Shown piece after piece: positions 12,001-24,870 of a stretch of 64,000 bases of DNA. Every line of letters begins with the position of its first letter. The first letter of the stretch is position 1. Source of the DNA: Siderastrea siderea (Eukaryota > Cnidaria > Anthozoa > Scleractinia > Rhizangiidae). The DNA lies in NCBI GenBank assembly GCA_964030785.1, contig OZ034968.1:56744899-56808898 (forward strand), read 5' to 3'. The translations under genes and the position numbers were made by a program. The notes under the pieces are model-generated. The model did not search any database. It was given only the letters and a program-made list of their open reading frames with translations, and was not told the origin of the DNA.

Positions 12001-15000
12001 CAATTGATGGAGCTGACGAGGTGGATAGCAACCTAAACATCATTAAAGGAGGAGGGTGAGCCAGAAAATAAGTAATTAATGTATAAATTTACAGTGCCTG
12101 GGAAAGCCCGAAAAAATAAAGACACTTATTTAAAATAGTTAACGTCTGGCTAGTTCAGTTACTAGGAGTGACATTGTTTATATGATCCCAGGTAGACCTA
12201 CACCACCTTATCTCGATCAGTTCAGAGGGTCACATCATTAAACAACTACATGAAGCCTTGACTTTGTCTCCTACATCTTCCCACAGTAAAATTATAGGGA
12301 CATTATGGTACTGTTTGAAACCAGTGGGAGACTCAAGTCCCCAACATTGTGGCCTAGCCTGGTCAATTGTGGGCTGGGGAGGTGGAGTTTAGTAAGTGTG
12401 TCAAACATAGAAATTTGTGTGATAAATTTATAATTTACCACTACCGTACTTTATTGGCTTCTGTGTTGCATTAATAAAAATTTCAGAAGGGCATATTTTA
12501 GATGCGGTGTTCGTACTTATAATACTTGGAAATTACTGATGTGAATACAGTTTCTGGGTGTGGATCTTGAGCTCAAACCCTGACCCTTAGACTTTGCCTC
12601 ATACGTGAATGTGGTACCCCTCTCCACCGAGGTTGGTGTTAGCTACGGTAGGTATTGGTTATTTCTCAAAGAAGTTTGAAACTCCCCTCTCATTCCCCAT
12701 GCACTTTACTTTTTCCCTCTACCTAACCTCTGCACACAATTTTTTCCAAGTGTTCAGTCAAGGTGCAACGGCAGGAGGCCTCTGCAGAGGAGAGAGAGTT
12801 TGTAAAATGTTTGGGTATCGCTAACATTGGACTTGCATTCCATCACGAGTGATGAAGGAGTATTAAGGTTGATTAGAGTATATTTTAATGGCACTACAGT
12901 GTACCTAAGTTGTCCAATTTACACCTTAACACATCAACAGATTGGTGTATATGTTGTGGTTCAAATTTATCCTTGGTTCAATTTTTGTTTTCTTTTGTTT
13001 TATATTTATTATCATATATTAACATCAAAAAGAACAAAGGAAAATAAAAATTGAACCAAGGATAAAATTGAGCTACAACATGCATGTGAGGATGAATGTG
13101 GAGAAACACTGTTGACTTGACTGTTGTACTTATGTCTTCTAGAGGGTGTTTGACTCAAGAGAAGATAGTGGCATCCTGTGCAAAACAGTTTGTTATCATT
13201 GCTGATGACAGGTACATGAATGGAATATTTCTTATAATGCAAATGTACGGGGTTTTTTTTCAGAAGTAGATTTAGTATCTTGCACAAACACAATAAGGAA
13301 TTTGGGAGAATTTGAAGGTTTTGTGAAGCTGCGACAACTTGAGAGGGTTGACTTACTGAGTAACCACGAGCTCTCTGAAACTTTCTTGGATATAACTGTC
13401 CATCAGGTTACATGTATGTGGGCCCGAAGTTGCAAGCCATTAAATGTCATTTGTTTATATATTTCTGTTTAAAAAAGCCTCCAAATTTTTATTAATTGCA
13501 AGTGATCTGTGATCAAGTGATCAAGAGATATTTCATGAAAACTGAAATGTGACGCTATCTCTCTAACCTCTTATGAAAAAACTTTACCAGTGAGTGTGCA
13601 AGAAATCTGCTTGTGATAATTAAGTAAACCTTAAGGTTTTTCTTTATCTCTCTCTTCTCTCAGGAAGGACTCTAAACAGCTGGGTGAAAGTGTAAGTCAC
13701 TTGACAATCATACCATGAGAAATGTCAGACAAAACTTCAACTTAGTCTATTTGTTACAATACAGTGCAGGAATGCATTGCATTCCATTGCATTGCATTGG
13801 ATTGGATTGTGTTGTGTTGTGTTATTGTATTGTATTATATCATGTCGTATTGTATTGTACATTGTATCTTATTGTACTGGCCTCTACTTTTGAGGAACTG
13901 TGATTGTGCTGTGATTGACTGGCCACCCTTGTATCAAAAGCAAAATATTGAAACTGTTTTACTAGTTGTCAACCCTGTATGTGGACTTAATGTGGTGCTG
14001 AAAAACACTGCCATATTACTTCCTTCAAATATCATTTTGACTAGTTACTGTATTTGTTTGCCTTGTAGTGGAAAAAAGGAATTCCAGTGGAAGTGATTCC
14101 CATGGCCTATGTACCCGTCATGAGAAAAATGGAGAAGCTTGGGCTAAACCCTGTTCTTAGAATGGCAAAAGCTAAAGCTGTAAGTATAATTGCAGTCATG
14201 CAACCATTTTGGTGATAATTATCCTAGTTTGTATGTTATTTAATTTTGACAGGACCTCTCTAAAAACTACTGTATGTGATGGGAGCATCCTGGTTAAATA
14301 TTAGTAAAAAGATATAGAACCACAAGAAACCCAGGCTCAGTATCGAAGAAGGCCAGTGGACGGAGAAGTTAAATTAGGAATATGATTAAGGAAGAGTTTC
14401 CTGGACAAAGTTGACTTGGAAGACGTTTTCCCAAAAGGATTCCTGGGATCTACATGTATATTTCTCTACAGACCCTAGATAGTATCATATCGTTTGAAAA
14501 TGCATGGTTTCCAGGCCTTAGGAAAAGAACTACTTGTACCTTGTTTAATTTCATTTTTTTTTCGCCAAATTGACACTCGGCAATTTAAAATATTATATTA
14601 AAAATAGAAGGCACAACACCAGGTTCCAGTGGAATTTTATTTGTTCTGGATTTACTGCAATATCAAGTTGCCATGGCCTCTTTTTCAAAGCAATGCATTG
14701 TGCTTTTGACATAAAAGTAACCTGCGATCAGGCCGATTTTAGCATAGCTCTCGTTTCACCTTTCCCCCCTAAATGTTTCACCAAGCCGAACGAAAATAAA
14801 GCCTGCTCGCAATATGAAAATTACTTTTACTTTTATGCAAGTTAATGGACGTCTATTATAATTTTTAATTAAATTATGACTGGCTGTGCACCTAGCCTAA
14901 TTTTAAGGCTAGAGCGAAAGTCATTCCCTTAGCTGGCTTTCGTGTTCACGAATTTCTACATGAACTGTGAGAAAAAGTGACTGGTTTGTTTTCCCCGTAT

Positions 15001-16169
15001 TTTCCTGTGTTTGTAATCTGAAAGGAACTTTCAAACATCAATGACTTCTACTGATGTTAAATCGATGATTTTTCTGCAGGGTCCTCTGGTGACAGATAAC
15101 AGCAACTTCATCGTCGATTGTCTTTTTGATAAGGTAAAACTTGGTCTTGATATTGCTTCTTGCGTTCACGTTGCATACGTACATACATACCAGGTGCGCT
15201 GGTTGACATCGCAATGATAAAATTTTTGGCTGTTCTGAAAGAAGAGTGAAGAGAATTTAAATGATTGCATGTAACGCTTGGATCACAAAATGAAGAAAGG
15301 ACAAAATTCTAAAAAGTTGGACGGGTTGTGAAATCTATGGTTATCAAATACACAACTTTCTGCAGTGTTGTTCTCTCCATTTGACTTCTTGTTATCAATA
15401 GAATTTCTAAGGGAAAGCGTGTTGGTATTCAAGGACCTCAAAAACGAGAGCCAAATCACTGGTAAAAAAAAAACTCATTAATAAATTCATGACGATATTA
15501 AGGTAGTTATACACCCTTCTCTGACTAGACTGACCTGAATGGCAGTTTGACGATGCTGGAATTGGTTGATCAGGTTTATATAAGCTGCCGTTACTAATAT
15601 TCCCTTTCCAGGTGGCTTCAAAGAGAACGAACCCAGAACTAATCTGATGCCAGTTAGAAATATTGTACTCGGCGTCACAAGAATTGGCTCGACTCTTTTG
15701 GGTTCCATTCGTGTGTTTGGTAAAATTTCATTTTGTATTTTCAGGTTTATGACTGGAAAGAGCTTAATACACAGCTGAATCTGATACCAGGTAAGGCATT
15801 TTTCTCAGACGCAGCTTTCGATCAAAATTCATAGTGTTATCCAAATCTTTCTCCAGTAGGAATAAAAAGGTATACAGTTCTTGAACAAGACAATTTCCAT
15901 TACAAATTGGCACCAACATCACCAGGCAATATCATGAAGAGGTCGAAACGTTTTCTACTTTTATCGCTTTCTTTCATTCCACATTTTCTTTTCTATCCAC
16001 ATCTGTAAAAGTTCTACAAATGTACTTTGCAGCAGCTATTTTGGAGAAAGCTATTGACGTTGCTTACATTTCTTTATACGTCTTAGGTGTGGTTGAGACG
16101 GGGCTGTTTGTTGACATGGCGGAATGTGCCCTATTTGGAAAAGAAGATGGCACAGTGACCAAGCGATAA
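9014..16169 (+). CDS. RPIA: Ribose-5-phosphate isomerase A, 11 exons
   Basis: Interconverts ribose-5-phosphate and ribulose-5-phosphate in the non-oxidative pentose phosphate pathway. Exons: 9014-9142, 10950-11010, 11180-11235, 11451-11510, 11991-12055, 13143-13211, 13664-13691, 14069-14179, 15080-15133, 15745-15790, 16087-16169. All have GT-AG borders and matching phases; the coding total is 762 nt, 253 aa. Seen: GIGSGST at 49-55 (phosphate loop), DGADE at 108-112, KGGGGCLTQEK at 121-131, VIPMAYVPV, VTDNSNFI and the C-terminal GVVETGLFVDMAE. By family comparison the catalytic set is D108, D111, K121 and E130, all present. The start is the first in-frame ATG; M26 (MDAGKRAAARYA) would remove a basic, hydrophobic leader that could be a weak organelle signal. 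The whole gene is visible, so this is one of the surest calls. It is divergent from the YjbQ-family gene. Confidence 0.97.
9881..10075. repeat. Three tandem 65-bp units
   Basis: Units start at 9881, 9946 and 10011 and share the pattern CTAGGAGTATCAC then CCCCTGGATGGGATGCTAGT and CCATCACAGGAT. The period is exactly 65 bp. The core resembles the GGACTAGCATCCCATCC block of the SINEs at 22.9-23.1 and 62.2 kb, so this may be an amplified SINE fragment. It lies in intron 1 of RPIA. Confidence 0.8.
10284..10461. mobile_element. 178-bp inverted-repeat element
   Basis: The left end begins GTTCCAGAAAATATCCATAC and the right end is its near-exact inverse; the arms go on into CCCCC and GAGGGT. No target duplication was clear. 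It lies in intron 1 of RPIA and is MITE-like. Confidence 0.7.
12952..13080. mobile_element. Foldback element, arms about 47 bp
   Basis: Left arm from TGTTGTGGTTC through ATCCTTGGTTCAATTTTTG; the right arm is its inverse and ends AGCTACAACA. The loop is AT-rich. It lies in intron 5 of RPIA. It would form a long hairpin in the nascent transcript. Confidence 0.75.
13773..13879. repeat. Degenerate (ATTGC/ATTGT)n tract
   Basis: Imperfect pentanucleotide repeat in intron 7 of RPIA, of the same type as the longer tract at 23141-23346. Confidence 0.8.
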
Positions 16170-17620
16170 GACAATTGCAGCCTTAACGAGCATGCCCGAC
16201 AGAAACAGCCTTGCGTAAATAGCTAAAAGAAGAAGTCACCGTACATGTATAGCTATGGGCTCTGGCTACAAAAGAAGGGCATCGACAGGGAGAAAAGTGG
16301 AAAATATTTAAAGGAAGCGCACGAACTGAAATACTCTTGTAAACTGACGTGCCTTCGGTAGAAAATGTTGTGTTGCTTATATAAGGGTTAAAAGGGCCGA
16401 TTAACGCACTCACAAGCGAAGGGCGTACCACCTCAAAATAGCTGTTGTGCTATTTAATAATTCAAATCGCATATTTAATTTCGTTTCATCATTCTTTCTC
16501 CCCTATAGTCAAATTTTGAGTCATAACTTTTGAGACTGTGGATAACATCCTAAAGTGTAACTGTTTGAATTAAAACTCGGTATCAGTCGAACCAGAGCAG
16601 GATACTTTTCTGACGTGCCGCCTTTACGTTATTTTGTCGGACGTTACGAATGATTTGCCAACTTTGTACGCGTGCACTCTTTGGGGACAAAGTAGTTAGC
16701 TAACAACCAATTCTCTTTAGGGAATAACGATTTAAAATGCAACTTAAGATATGACTAACGCAGCCGGGATTATCAAAGGAATATATACCGTTTTATTAAC
16801 TTCTTTTTCGGAAATGCCTGCCAATTCGTTCAGTAATATAATTGCACGTTATTTGTACAAATGTTTGCTGTGCGAAAGTGATGGCGAAAAATAAAATTTT
16901 AATCGATGGATGAGGCGGCATGGTTCAGTTTTATGGACGTGACACCTGTCAGTATCAATTCCCCGTAACAGACACCTGTAAAGACCAATAAATCGTTGCA
17001 ATTAGACCTTAAGTTTCAATATTTGCCTTTGGAATCCTTCGATCGAATTTTGGTTGTCTGTGTTATTTTCTCGGCGTCAAAATGCTCTCCTCTCTTCGAG
17101 ACCAATGTTGCCTTTATTCTTTCCTTTCTCTGAGCAAAAACCGCTGTGAAGTAAACTTTTTGACAAAAGTTTCGAAATGTTTAGAATATAAGGATGACGA
17201 TTTTGAACGTTTTCAAACCGCAGCAGGCATTCTCAGGATTGTGGGAAACTTTAACATTGCAGTTTGTATCATTAAAATCACGTTGTCGTTGGTAACGTTT
17301 TACGACTTAGGAACATTTTTTTTGTCATTTTTTCTACGCGCTTCATGATTTTGAAAAACTCCAGTTTATAGTATTGCGAATGAGACGTTTTTCCCTTTCT
17401 TAGTTTTTTCTCAGTTAAATGTTCATCGCTGGCCCAGCTTTCCTAGCTTAGCGTGTCACTTAAGAACGTCAAATAAAGATCGTAATAGGTCATTCTAGCG
17501 GACAACCAAACAAAAGCCTGACATGACATCACAATGGTTATTAATACGATGTTTACTTTAAGATAGCTTGCCTGATATGAAAAGGTCGGCCCAATTTGTT
17601 ATAACTCTTTGATCTTCGTG
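16170..17620. other. RPIA 3' region and upstream region of the second GPCR
   Basis: No further coding region was recognised. AATAAA at 16890-16895 is a possible RPIA poly(A) signal about 720 bp past the stop, but closer variants cannot be excluded. An open frame at 17082-17348 shows no domain. Confidence 0.4.
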
Positions 17621-17628
17621 TATAAATA
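17621..17628 (+). promoter_or_regulatory. Candidate TATA box of the four-exon GPCR
   Basis: TATAAATA lies 104 bp before the ATG at 17732. That leaves room for a start site near 17650 and a short 5' UTR. Confidence 0.5.
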
Positions 17629-17731
17629 GCTTTGGAGATGCATTTGCCATTTACTTACTTGGCTATTTAACGGAGTCCGATATCACAGCTTATACAACTC
17701 CAAGGAAGGATAATAACCTCGTACACGTCTA

Positions 17732-20700
17732 ATGGGGAATTCTACACTGGAGGAGAGTTTCGCAGAGCCGAACCATCCACTTGAACTGAAGGTCCTCTTC
17801 TATGCGGCGTTTATTGTCTCTCTCCCTTTAACAGTCGTAGGTAAGTTCTTATCTACAACATGTACATTAATTCTAACAGCATAAATGTCTTAAGTATATT
17901 TTGACCTTGCTTTATCGTATTTTAGAATTCGAGTTTAATTCTTAAATTGAGAAAATCGGCAAAATACACCTGTTTTAGCGGTTTCATTGAAATTCCATGG
18001 TTGTAGCATACAACCACGGTCACATGAAGTGTGGTTCGAACGTTTACGTCTGTGAATGGAATCCTAAAATGCCACCATTCAGGTGAGAGCTACCGACCGA
18101 GCAGTACTTGCCTATGGGGCTGTCTATTATTTTGCTTCAAGTGGTTCTAACTTTGGAGTCTAAAAACCTAAAGTGTGATCATTCACATGATATCGATTCA
18201 GCTGTACTTTCCAGTGATTCTCGTTGTGTTTTACATTTTCACCAATATTAGAAACGTTTTTTTAAACTTTGTTTTATCTTTTTTTTTATAATGTTGAATT
18301 CGTCTACGTTAACCGCCACGGAGACCTTTTGTGTTTTGTTTTTGTTTTTTTTTTAAGTTTGGGCGTCTGACAAGAAAAGGGTGTTCTAAAACATAAGAAT
18401 ATATTGTACTTCGTTCGCTCCTCATGATGTAATCCCAGGTGATTTCCAAACTCACCTGAGTAAACGAAAATAGGAGCGTTTATCGTCGCAAAAACTGTGT
18501 ATTTGTCTCGGATACTTTCTTTATCATCCCTTGCCGCTATAAACAACAATCTATCTTTAGTGCTCTTACAATATCCAACCTCAGAAACATAGTGAGATCA
18601 GAAAGAAAAACTAAAAGCCATTTTTAGGAATTTAATATAGCCATTTGTTTGCCATTTGTGGACCAAAATAAGAAGCCAATCGATCGGCATAAGGACTGCA
18701 ACTTTTATTTGTCTTAAAATATTTGCTGAAAGGAAGAAATCACTATTTGGGACATCATATATATTGCCGCGTTCTTGTATCTCAGCTATACACCATTAAT
18801 TTTTTTTTGTCGGGTCAACGAAAATATTGAGTAAGGCGTACTGCACACAATTTAATAGATCTGTTTCAGTTTACTTTCACAAGCGCGCGATAGCTGAAAT
18901 CGCACAATAGCCTTAATATTTATATTGAAAGGCGAGGGTAGATATTCTTTTGTTAAATGTTGTATGCGTTATCTAACCTTAATTTATCTCGATAGTGTAG
19001 GAAATTCCGAAAATCATATTTAGGTGCTTATTCGCTTTTTATCTGGTAAACTTGTTAGGTCCTCTAAAAATTAAAATAGTCACAAAAATACTCCATGTTC
19101 AACGGGTCCGATTTCCTGAACAAAACGAGATACGAGCCGATGAACAAGTAAACAAACTTTGTCAAACTGATAAAACAATAAATGAGGGACTCGACAATTT
19201 TGTTATTAAAAGCTCGGCAGTATTAGATTTTCTGTCGGAGTATTAAATTGCAACAGGAAAATAAAAGCGACGAAAAGGCCGACATTTCAAATTCTGACTG
19301 TTGTATTTAGTGATAAAAATTAAACGAGTTGATTGATATATGAGCCTTTTATTAGAATTGATACCAAATCTGTATTTCAGCAAAAAGTAGAATTTGTCCG
19401 AAAGAACACGGTCTGAAATCTAATCGACGTAGAGGAAATGTATATCGTCAGATTTAGATTAAAGTCGTGCAGCCAATTTTATTTTTAAATTATTCGTAGG
19501 TTTAACTTATTTCATTGATGTGAGCATAATGGGTATTTTAATATCGCAGTATGAGTGATATTATTATCTTTACTTTTATTAAAGAAGGCAATAGAAATGT
19601 TTTTCTTTGTCCTGAAAATGATATTGTAATAGCTGTTTCTGTTTCTCGCAGTTCCTGAAATGGCAAATTGCCCTAGTAATATATTTTAAAAGACCTCCAC
19701 TGTTCATTATATAGTACAACTGAAAAGCATTTATTACTTTTTTCCGCTAGCAAAACTAAATTTAATATTCACCTTCAATGCTGTCTCCTTTCAAATTATC
19801 TTATGCAAACAGCTCAAAATGGAAAATAAAACTTGTTTCCTCTTTGCGTTTTTTATGCAAATGTTGTAAGAAGATCTTCAAATTTCGGCCATCACTTTGC
19901 TGTCAAATCGCTTGTTTTAATTCTTTGAAAATGCTTTCTTTTTCGCCGTAGACTACTTCTAGCTGTCTGTTACCGAAACATTACACTTGTGACTTGTCAG
20001 AGAAATAATTGAGTGATATTAATCGATTTTGGCGTTGTCATTCACTTGAGGACATTTTGCAGATGCCGGACGCGAAATCAGAATCTGATCGCGTCCGTCG
20101 GTCTTTTTCTTTTTTATGGAGGCTCAGTGGATGTTCTCAGTAGAAGAACGATTATCGTGAAATGAAGTCCTTGCGAGGTTTAATTGTTTTCCGATTTCTT
20201 TTATGTTATGCTCAAAAAATACAATACCGCAAACTTTTACTGAGCCAAAGAAATATTTTCCACTAAATGCGTTACGATGTGAAAGTCACCAATTTCATAT
20301 TTTGGCCATAACCAAACTTCAAAACAACTTGTGTACCGCTGGGTTCAGTTAAAATAAAAGCATCTTAATTCTGTACTGGTGTGGTACACTTTTTTACTTT
20401 GGAAAAAGTGAACTCTTAAACTGAAAGAGATCATTCAACTTGAATCTTAAAGGCAATCCCTCTAAAAAAAATTAATGGCGTAAATTACGGAAATCACAAA
20501 CATTTGATCTCGTGAGACCCCCCACCCCCAGTCCAGTGTTATATTATCTGTACTGTGATCAAAGAATGATTTATTTTACAAGGGAGATTTTGAGAGAAGT
20601 CGACTATGTCCTGGGACGCGCTTTTGAAAAATTTTTCGTTTGAAAAGGTTCTTCTGATTTTGTTTCGAGAACATGGTACGACCGTTTTGATTTGACGTGA

Positions 20701-23700
20701 ATTCACGACTTACGGAGTATAAAAACATTTTTTCCCAGCTAACCTAGCAAACACTGACCTTATTCCCAACGAAGCAGAAAGAAGTAAGGTCGAACTAAAT
20801 CAGAATTTGATGGAATAAAAATGTTCAATGAACTACAGCTGAAAGGTGCAAACTTAAGTTAAGCGTCCGACTTTCTTGGTGTACATGTTAGCTCCATAAA
20901 GCGTTTCTGGTTAAAATTTGCTAGAACAAATTCCGTTTTGGTGGAAACAGTTGTTAGGGTTGTATAGTTTGTGATCGAAATCCTGCATTGGCCAATACGC
21001 AGTGACAGTTTTGGAATAAGGTTTTATATTTTAATGACTTGTCTTGAGCGTGGTTCTCACTCTTGAAAGTTAGATTTTCAAATTAATTTCACTTCTATTC
21101 ACCTGAGGGGTGGATCCAAAAAATTTCCGATAAAATACTGGTCCAGTGGCAACTTAATACAGCTCAGCCCTAGTAATCTTGGGCTACTGTTCTAAGCTGC
21201 ATTTCTTCTTTGTTTTCTTTTGTAGTTTGAATGCATTTGATTAATTCCAAATCAAAAGGACAATTGTAGGTTCGAAAAAGACCCTCCTTCGGCCCCCCTT
21301 CGGCCCTCCTTCGGCCCTCCTTCGGCCCTCCTTCGGCCCTCCTTCGGCCCTCCTTCGGCCCTCCTTCGGCCCTCCTTCGGCCCTCCTTCGAACGGAAGTG
21401 GTCCGGGACCATGAACCACCCCCCCCTTCCCTAAGGCTGCGTGATCTGCGTGCATGAACCACCCCCCCCCCCTTCCCTAAGGCTGCGTGACTTGCGTGGA
21501 AAGCGATTCCGTACTTTTCTGCGCGTTTGGAACATATTTTTCCACCGCCCCAATTTTTGCCCGGCCAAATAGCGAAAGATGCTTCAAACGTGCGGAAAAG
21601 CCTATGGAAACGCTTGCTATGCAGGCTACCTCCCCTATCCCCCCCCCCCCCCCCCCCTTACCAACTTAGATCAGACTCTGATTTTAGTTACCCAGGAAAT
21701 TTAATTTTAACAAGCTTTACAACTTGATTTTTTCAGGTAATGGTTTCGTTATACTAGCAGTTATCATAAATAAGAAGCTCCGATCAGCAACCAATGCTCT
21801 GATAGTTAGCCTGGCCTTTGCTGATTTGCCTGTGGGTGTGGTCATATTTCCGTTGATATCAGTCACTCAGAAATATGGCCCGAGCCTTGCATACGGTCAG
21901 CAGTTGTGTCACATAACCATCTTCCTCACTGAAGTGTTCCTTAGCGCATCATGTCTCCATTTGCTGTTCATAAGCGTGGACAGATACTTGGGTAAGAGCA
22001 ATTTGATTACTTTACTGTATGCCTGTGTATTCATGTTTTACATTTAAACCTCACTAAGAGCACCAATTTTAGTCAACAAATTTTAACTGGCAATAAACCT
22101 GGAGAATGTTGCACCTCAGTTCGGTCTAGGATCGTTGTCTCTGACTGCATCAGTTTTAGAAGGGGCGATTTTGATTCTGTTCATTCATCCTTTTATTACG
22201 CTTGTAAGAACTCTATATATTAACAAAAGACCACCTAAATCTGCCTTTGGTCAACAAGAAACAAGAAACACCAGTTTTTGCTAAGTTTCTTGCATTTCTT
22301 CGTAACACACCCAAATAAATGGGAACACTTATTCTTTGTTCTTTTTAATTCTTGACAGAAATTTGATTTCGACACAAACCCTGCAATTTTGGCTTTGTTT
22401 GCCTGCCTTGAGGGCGCGGCAGTGTAGTGGTTGATGCGTTGGACTGCGGAACCAGTTGTTCGAAAGCTGGCAATACGCTATCCCGGGATGAAAAGTTAAC
22501 CAAAGTTCCTGTTTCTCTTTTTGAAAAGAGTTTTCACAGTTGATTTTCCACAGCCTTTTGAACACAATCAAATTCAAAACGTAGGGCAAAAAGGATTTAC
22601 AGGAATCCTCATCGCTTGGCTACAAGACTGAATACAAAATTGACACTAACCCGGGGTTAGCTTAATCCTGCTTTGAACAACTGGGCCCAGATCTGAAGGC
22701 GGATAGTTAGGCCCCAGACAAATGGATCCAACATTTCCATTCAACAACGTTCAACATTGTTAAACTCAACATGTTATGGCAATCATGCAATTTCCGTTCA
22801 AAGTCATCCAACATCATTCAATGTCACTCCACATGGTGGCCAAAAGTGTGTAACAGGTTGGATTAAAAAAAGGTTAAAGGGGGCCTGGTAATTAACGTTG
22901 CGAAGAAGTGTATAAATGAGCACCGACAGGAGCCCATTGTGACAAACTGATGGAGATAACACTGCGTTGGACTAGCATACCATCCAGGGGAGGCGGGGGG
23001 GATCAGTAATAGTCGTAGATAGTCGTAGTCACTTCATGCTGGGTACCCTGTAATGGACTAGCATCCCATCCAGCTCATTGTGCACGTACAGTTTTCACGA
23101 GTTCTTGTAAGCTCCTCAGTGTTACGTGGATGAATAAACTATTGTATTGTATCACATTGCATTGTATTGCATTGCATTGCATTGTATTGCATTGCATTGC
23201 ATTGTATTGTATTGCATTGCATTGCATTGTATTGTATTCCATTCTATTGTATTGCATTGCATTGTATTGCATTGTATTGTATTGCCTTGCATTGCATTGC
23301 ATTGTATTGCATTGCATTGTATTGCATTGTATTGCATTGCAGTGCATTGTTTTTCAGTTGCTTTATGCTACAGAAACCGAGGATTATATACGGTGATGTG
23401 GTTGTCCTGTGACTCGCGCTACCTTGACTACGGAAAGACCATTTGTTTTTAGTGCAGCTGTATGGTCTATTCTCGTCACCGACTGCTTTGTGAAACATTG
23501 TGTTTCTAAGGCTAAGTAGATTACCAGCCTCCTTTAATAAGGCATGCAATGCGAGGGCGAGTTCTGTATCAGTCAAAAATCCACGACGATTGAACCAATC
23601 ACATTTATGTAGTCGAAATAGACCACGGTAAATGTCTACAACTACTTTCACTACCAATAGCAATTATAACGGTTTATGTTCCATTGCAGCGATAAATAAC

Positions 23701-24870
23701 GCCCTCAGATACCACGCTATCGTCACCACTCGACGGGTGGCCTATGTAATAGGTTTCATCTGGACTCTGTCCCTTGTGGTATCTGTGTTTCCGTTCCTCG
23801 GCTGGCGAGAGGTCCGGCCCCGTATCCAGGGAGGTTATTGCCAATATCATCTGAATCTTTCCCGCAGCTACATTCTCTTCCTACACATCACTGTCTGCTT
23901 GACACCGCTGACCATCACCTGTATGGCGTACTGTAAGATATTTCAAGTGGCGCGACTGCAGGCTTCGAAGATTGCTTCTATGACGGTTAGATTTGTTTCT
24001 CTAGCTGATTTACTCAAGAATGTTTGATGGTAAAATGATATAATAGAGGAAAGGTCACAAGTCTTGACCTTGCACATGACCGTTGTCCGGAGGAAATTAA
24101 TGGGAGTGTACAAAACTATTGGCGTATAAATGCCGATTTACCAAGGAATTCTAAAAAAATAATAATCTTGAAGTTTTCGCAAGAAAACCCAAAGTGTTTG
24201 GCAAAAAAGAAGCCCAGGAAAGTCTGTACGTAAAAATGTAAATTCCCAGTCTCTTCCCTGAAGATCTCTCTTCTTCTCTCTCTAGGGGCGGAAAAAAGGG
24301 AGATCACGAGCATACAAACGAAGTATCCCCCTTCCCAGTTTCCAGCTAAGCATTGAAATTCAAGATGGCGGCTTATCCATCAGGGCGCGGCCATCTAGGA
24401 TTTGCATGACCAAAGGATTTGTGAAGGAGACTTCCTGGGTGCAGTTGGACTTACTCTTTTTTCATTGTGTAGAAAAACTTTCTTTCTTGTGTTTTATTTC
24501 GCAGGTTAGCGGAACAGAGCAAGAAAGACGGCACAAAAAGCTGGAAAAGGAACGTAAAATCACTTTGTCTGTCGCAGTTGTAGTAGGGGTGTTCATACTC
24601 TGCTGGGGGCCACTCAACGTTATGCTGATCATCTACTGCGCATGTCAGAGCTGCGTCTCTTCCCTTGCTATAGAAACCGCCGAAGTGTTCTCTATGCTAA
24701 ACTCAGGATGTAATCCGCTGATTTACGGCACCTTTAACAAGGACTTCCGCAGAACTTTCAAGGCGATGTTGAGGTGCCGCTGGCGTCAGATAAACCGAGA
24801 GGAAATCGCAGGCTCAACTCACGTGGCAATGACTGGCGTGTTACGTGATTCAGTTGATAGTGGAAAATAG
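17732..24870 (+). CDS. Class A GPCR, four exons, biogenic-amine-receptor-like
   Basis: Exons: 17732-17840, 21737-21991, 23690-23985, 24505-24870. They total 1026 nt and 341 aa with consistent phases (1, 1, 0). Exon 1 gives the N-terminus (N3-S-T is an N-glycosylation site) and most of TM1. The join restores the TM1 GN motif (N38). Then come TM2 SLAFAD (D66), C94, DRYLAI from 118 (its alanine codon split across the exon 2/3 join), CWGP at 253-256 and NPLIY at 290-294. Short loop 3 with a basic-acidic stretch (RRHKKLEKERK). The position usually holding the amine-binding aspartate in TM3 (seven residues after C94) is T101. So it resembles amine, trace-amine and histamine receptors overall but lacks their key ligand contact. 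Intron 1 is 3.9 kb. Ligand unknown. Confidence 0.93.
21282..21390. repeat. 11-bp minisatellite (CCCTCCTTCGG)n
   Basis: About ten head-to-tail copies of CCCTCCTTCGG in intron 1 of the second GPCR gene, about 350 bp before the exon 2 acceptor. One unit has an expanded C run. Confidence 0.95.
21410..21499. repeat. Tandem duplicate of a ~45-bp C-rich unit
   Basis: Two adjacent copies of ATGAACCACC, a C run, then TTCCCTAAGGCTGCGTGA and CTGCGTG (or CTTGCGTG). They differ mainly in C-run length. A further run of about 18 C follows near 21640. Confidence 0.85.
22415..22500. repeat. tRNA-like SINE head
   Basis: GGGCGCGGCAGTGTAGTGG then TTGATGCGTTGGACTGCGGA and GTTCGAAAGC look like tRNA A-box and B-box regions of a tRNA-derived SINE. 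There is no foldable intact tRNA. It lies in intron 2 of the GPCR gene. Confidence 0.5.
22905..23346. repeat. SINE fragment with (ATTGC/ATTGT)n tail
   Basis: The part GTATAAATGAGCACC, AACACTGCGTTGGACTAGCA and CATCCCATCCAG matches the body of the SINE at 62041. It is followed by a pentanucleotide tract at 23141-23346 of about 40 units alternating ATTGC and ATTGT. The tract makes long false open frames on both strands. It lies in intron 2 of the GPCR gene. Confidence 0.75.

Noticed and set aside
21170..21462. Gly/Arg/Glu-rich open frames on the minus strand
   Set aside because: Frame-by-frame translations of the 11-bp minisatellite.
23075..23663. Overlapping open frames rich in Cys, Ile, Asn and Gln on both strands
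   Set aside because: Produced by the (ATTGC/ATTGT)n tract, which has no stop codons in several frames.
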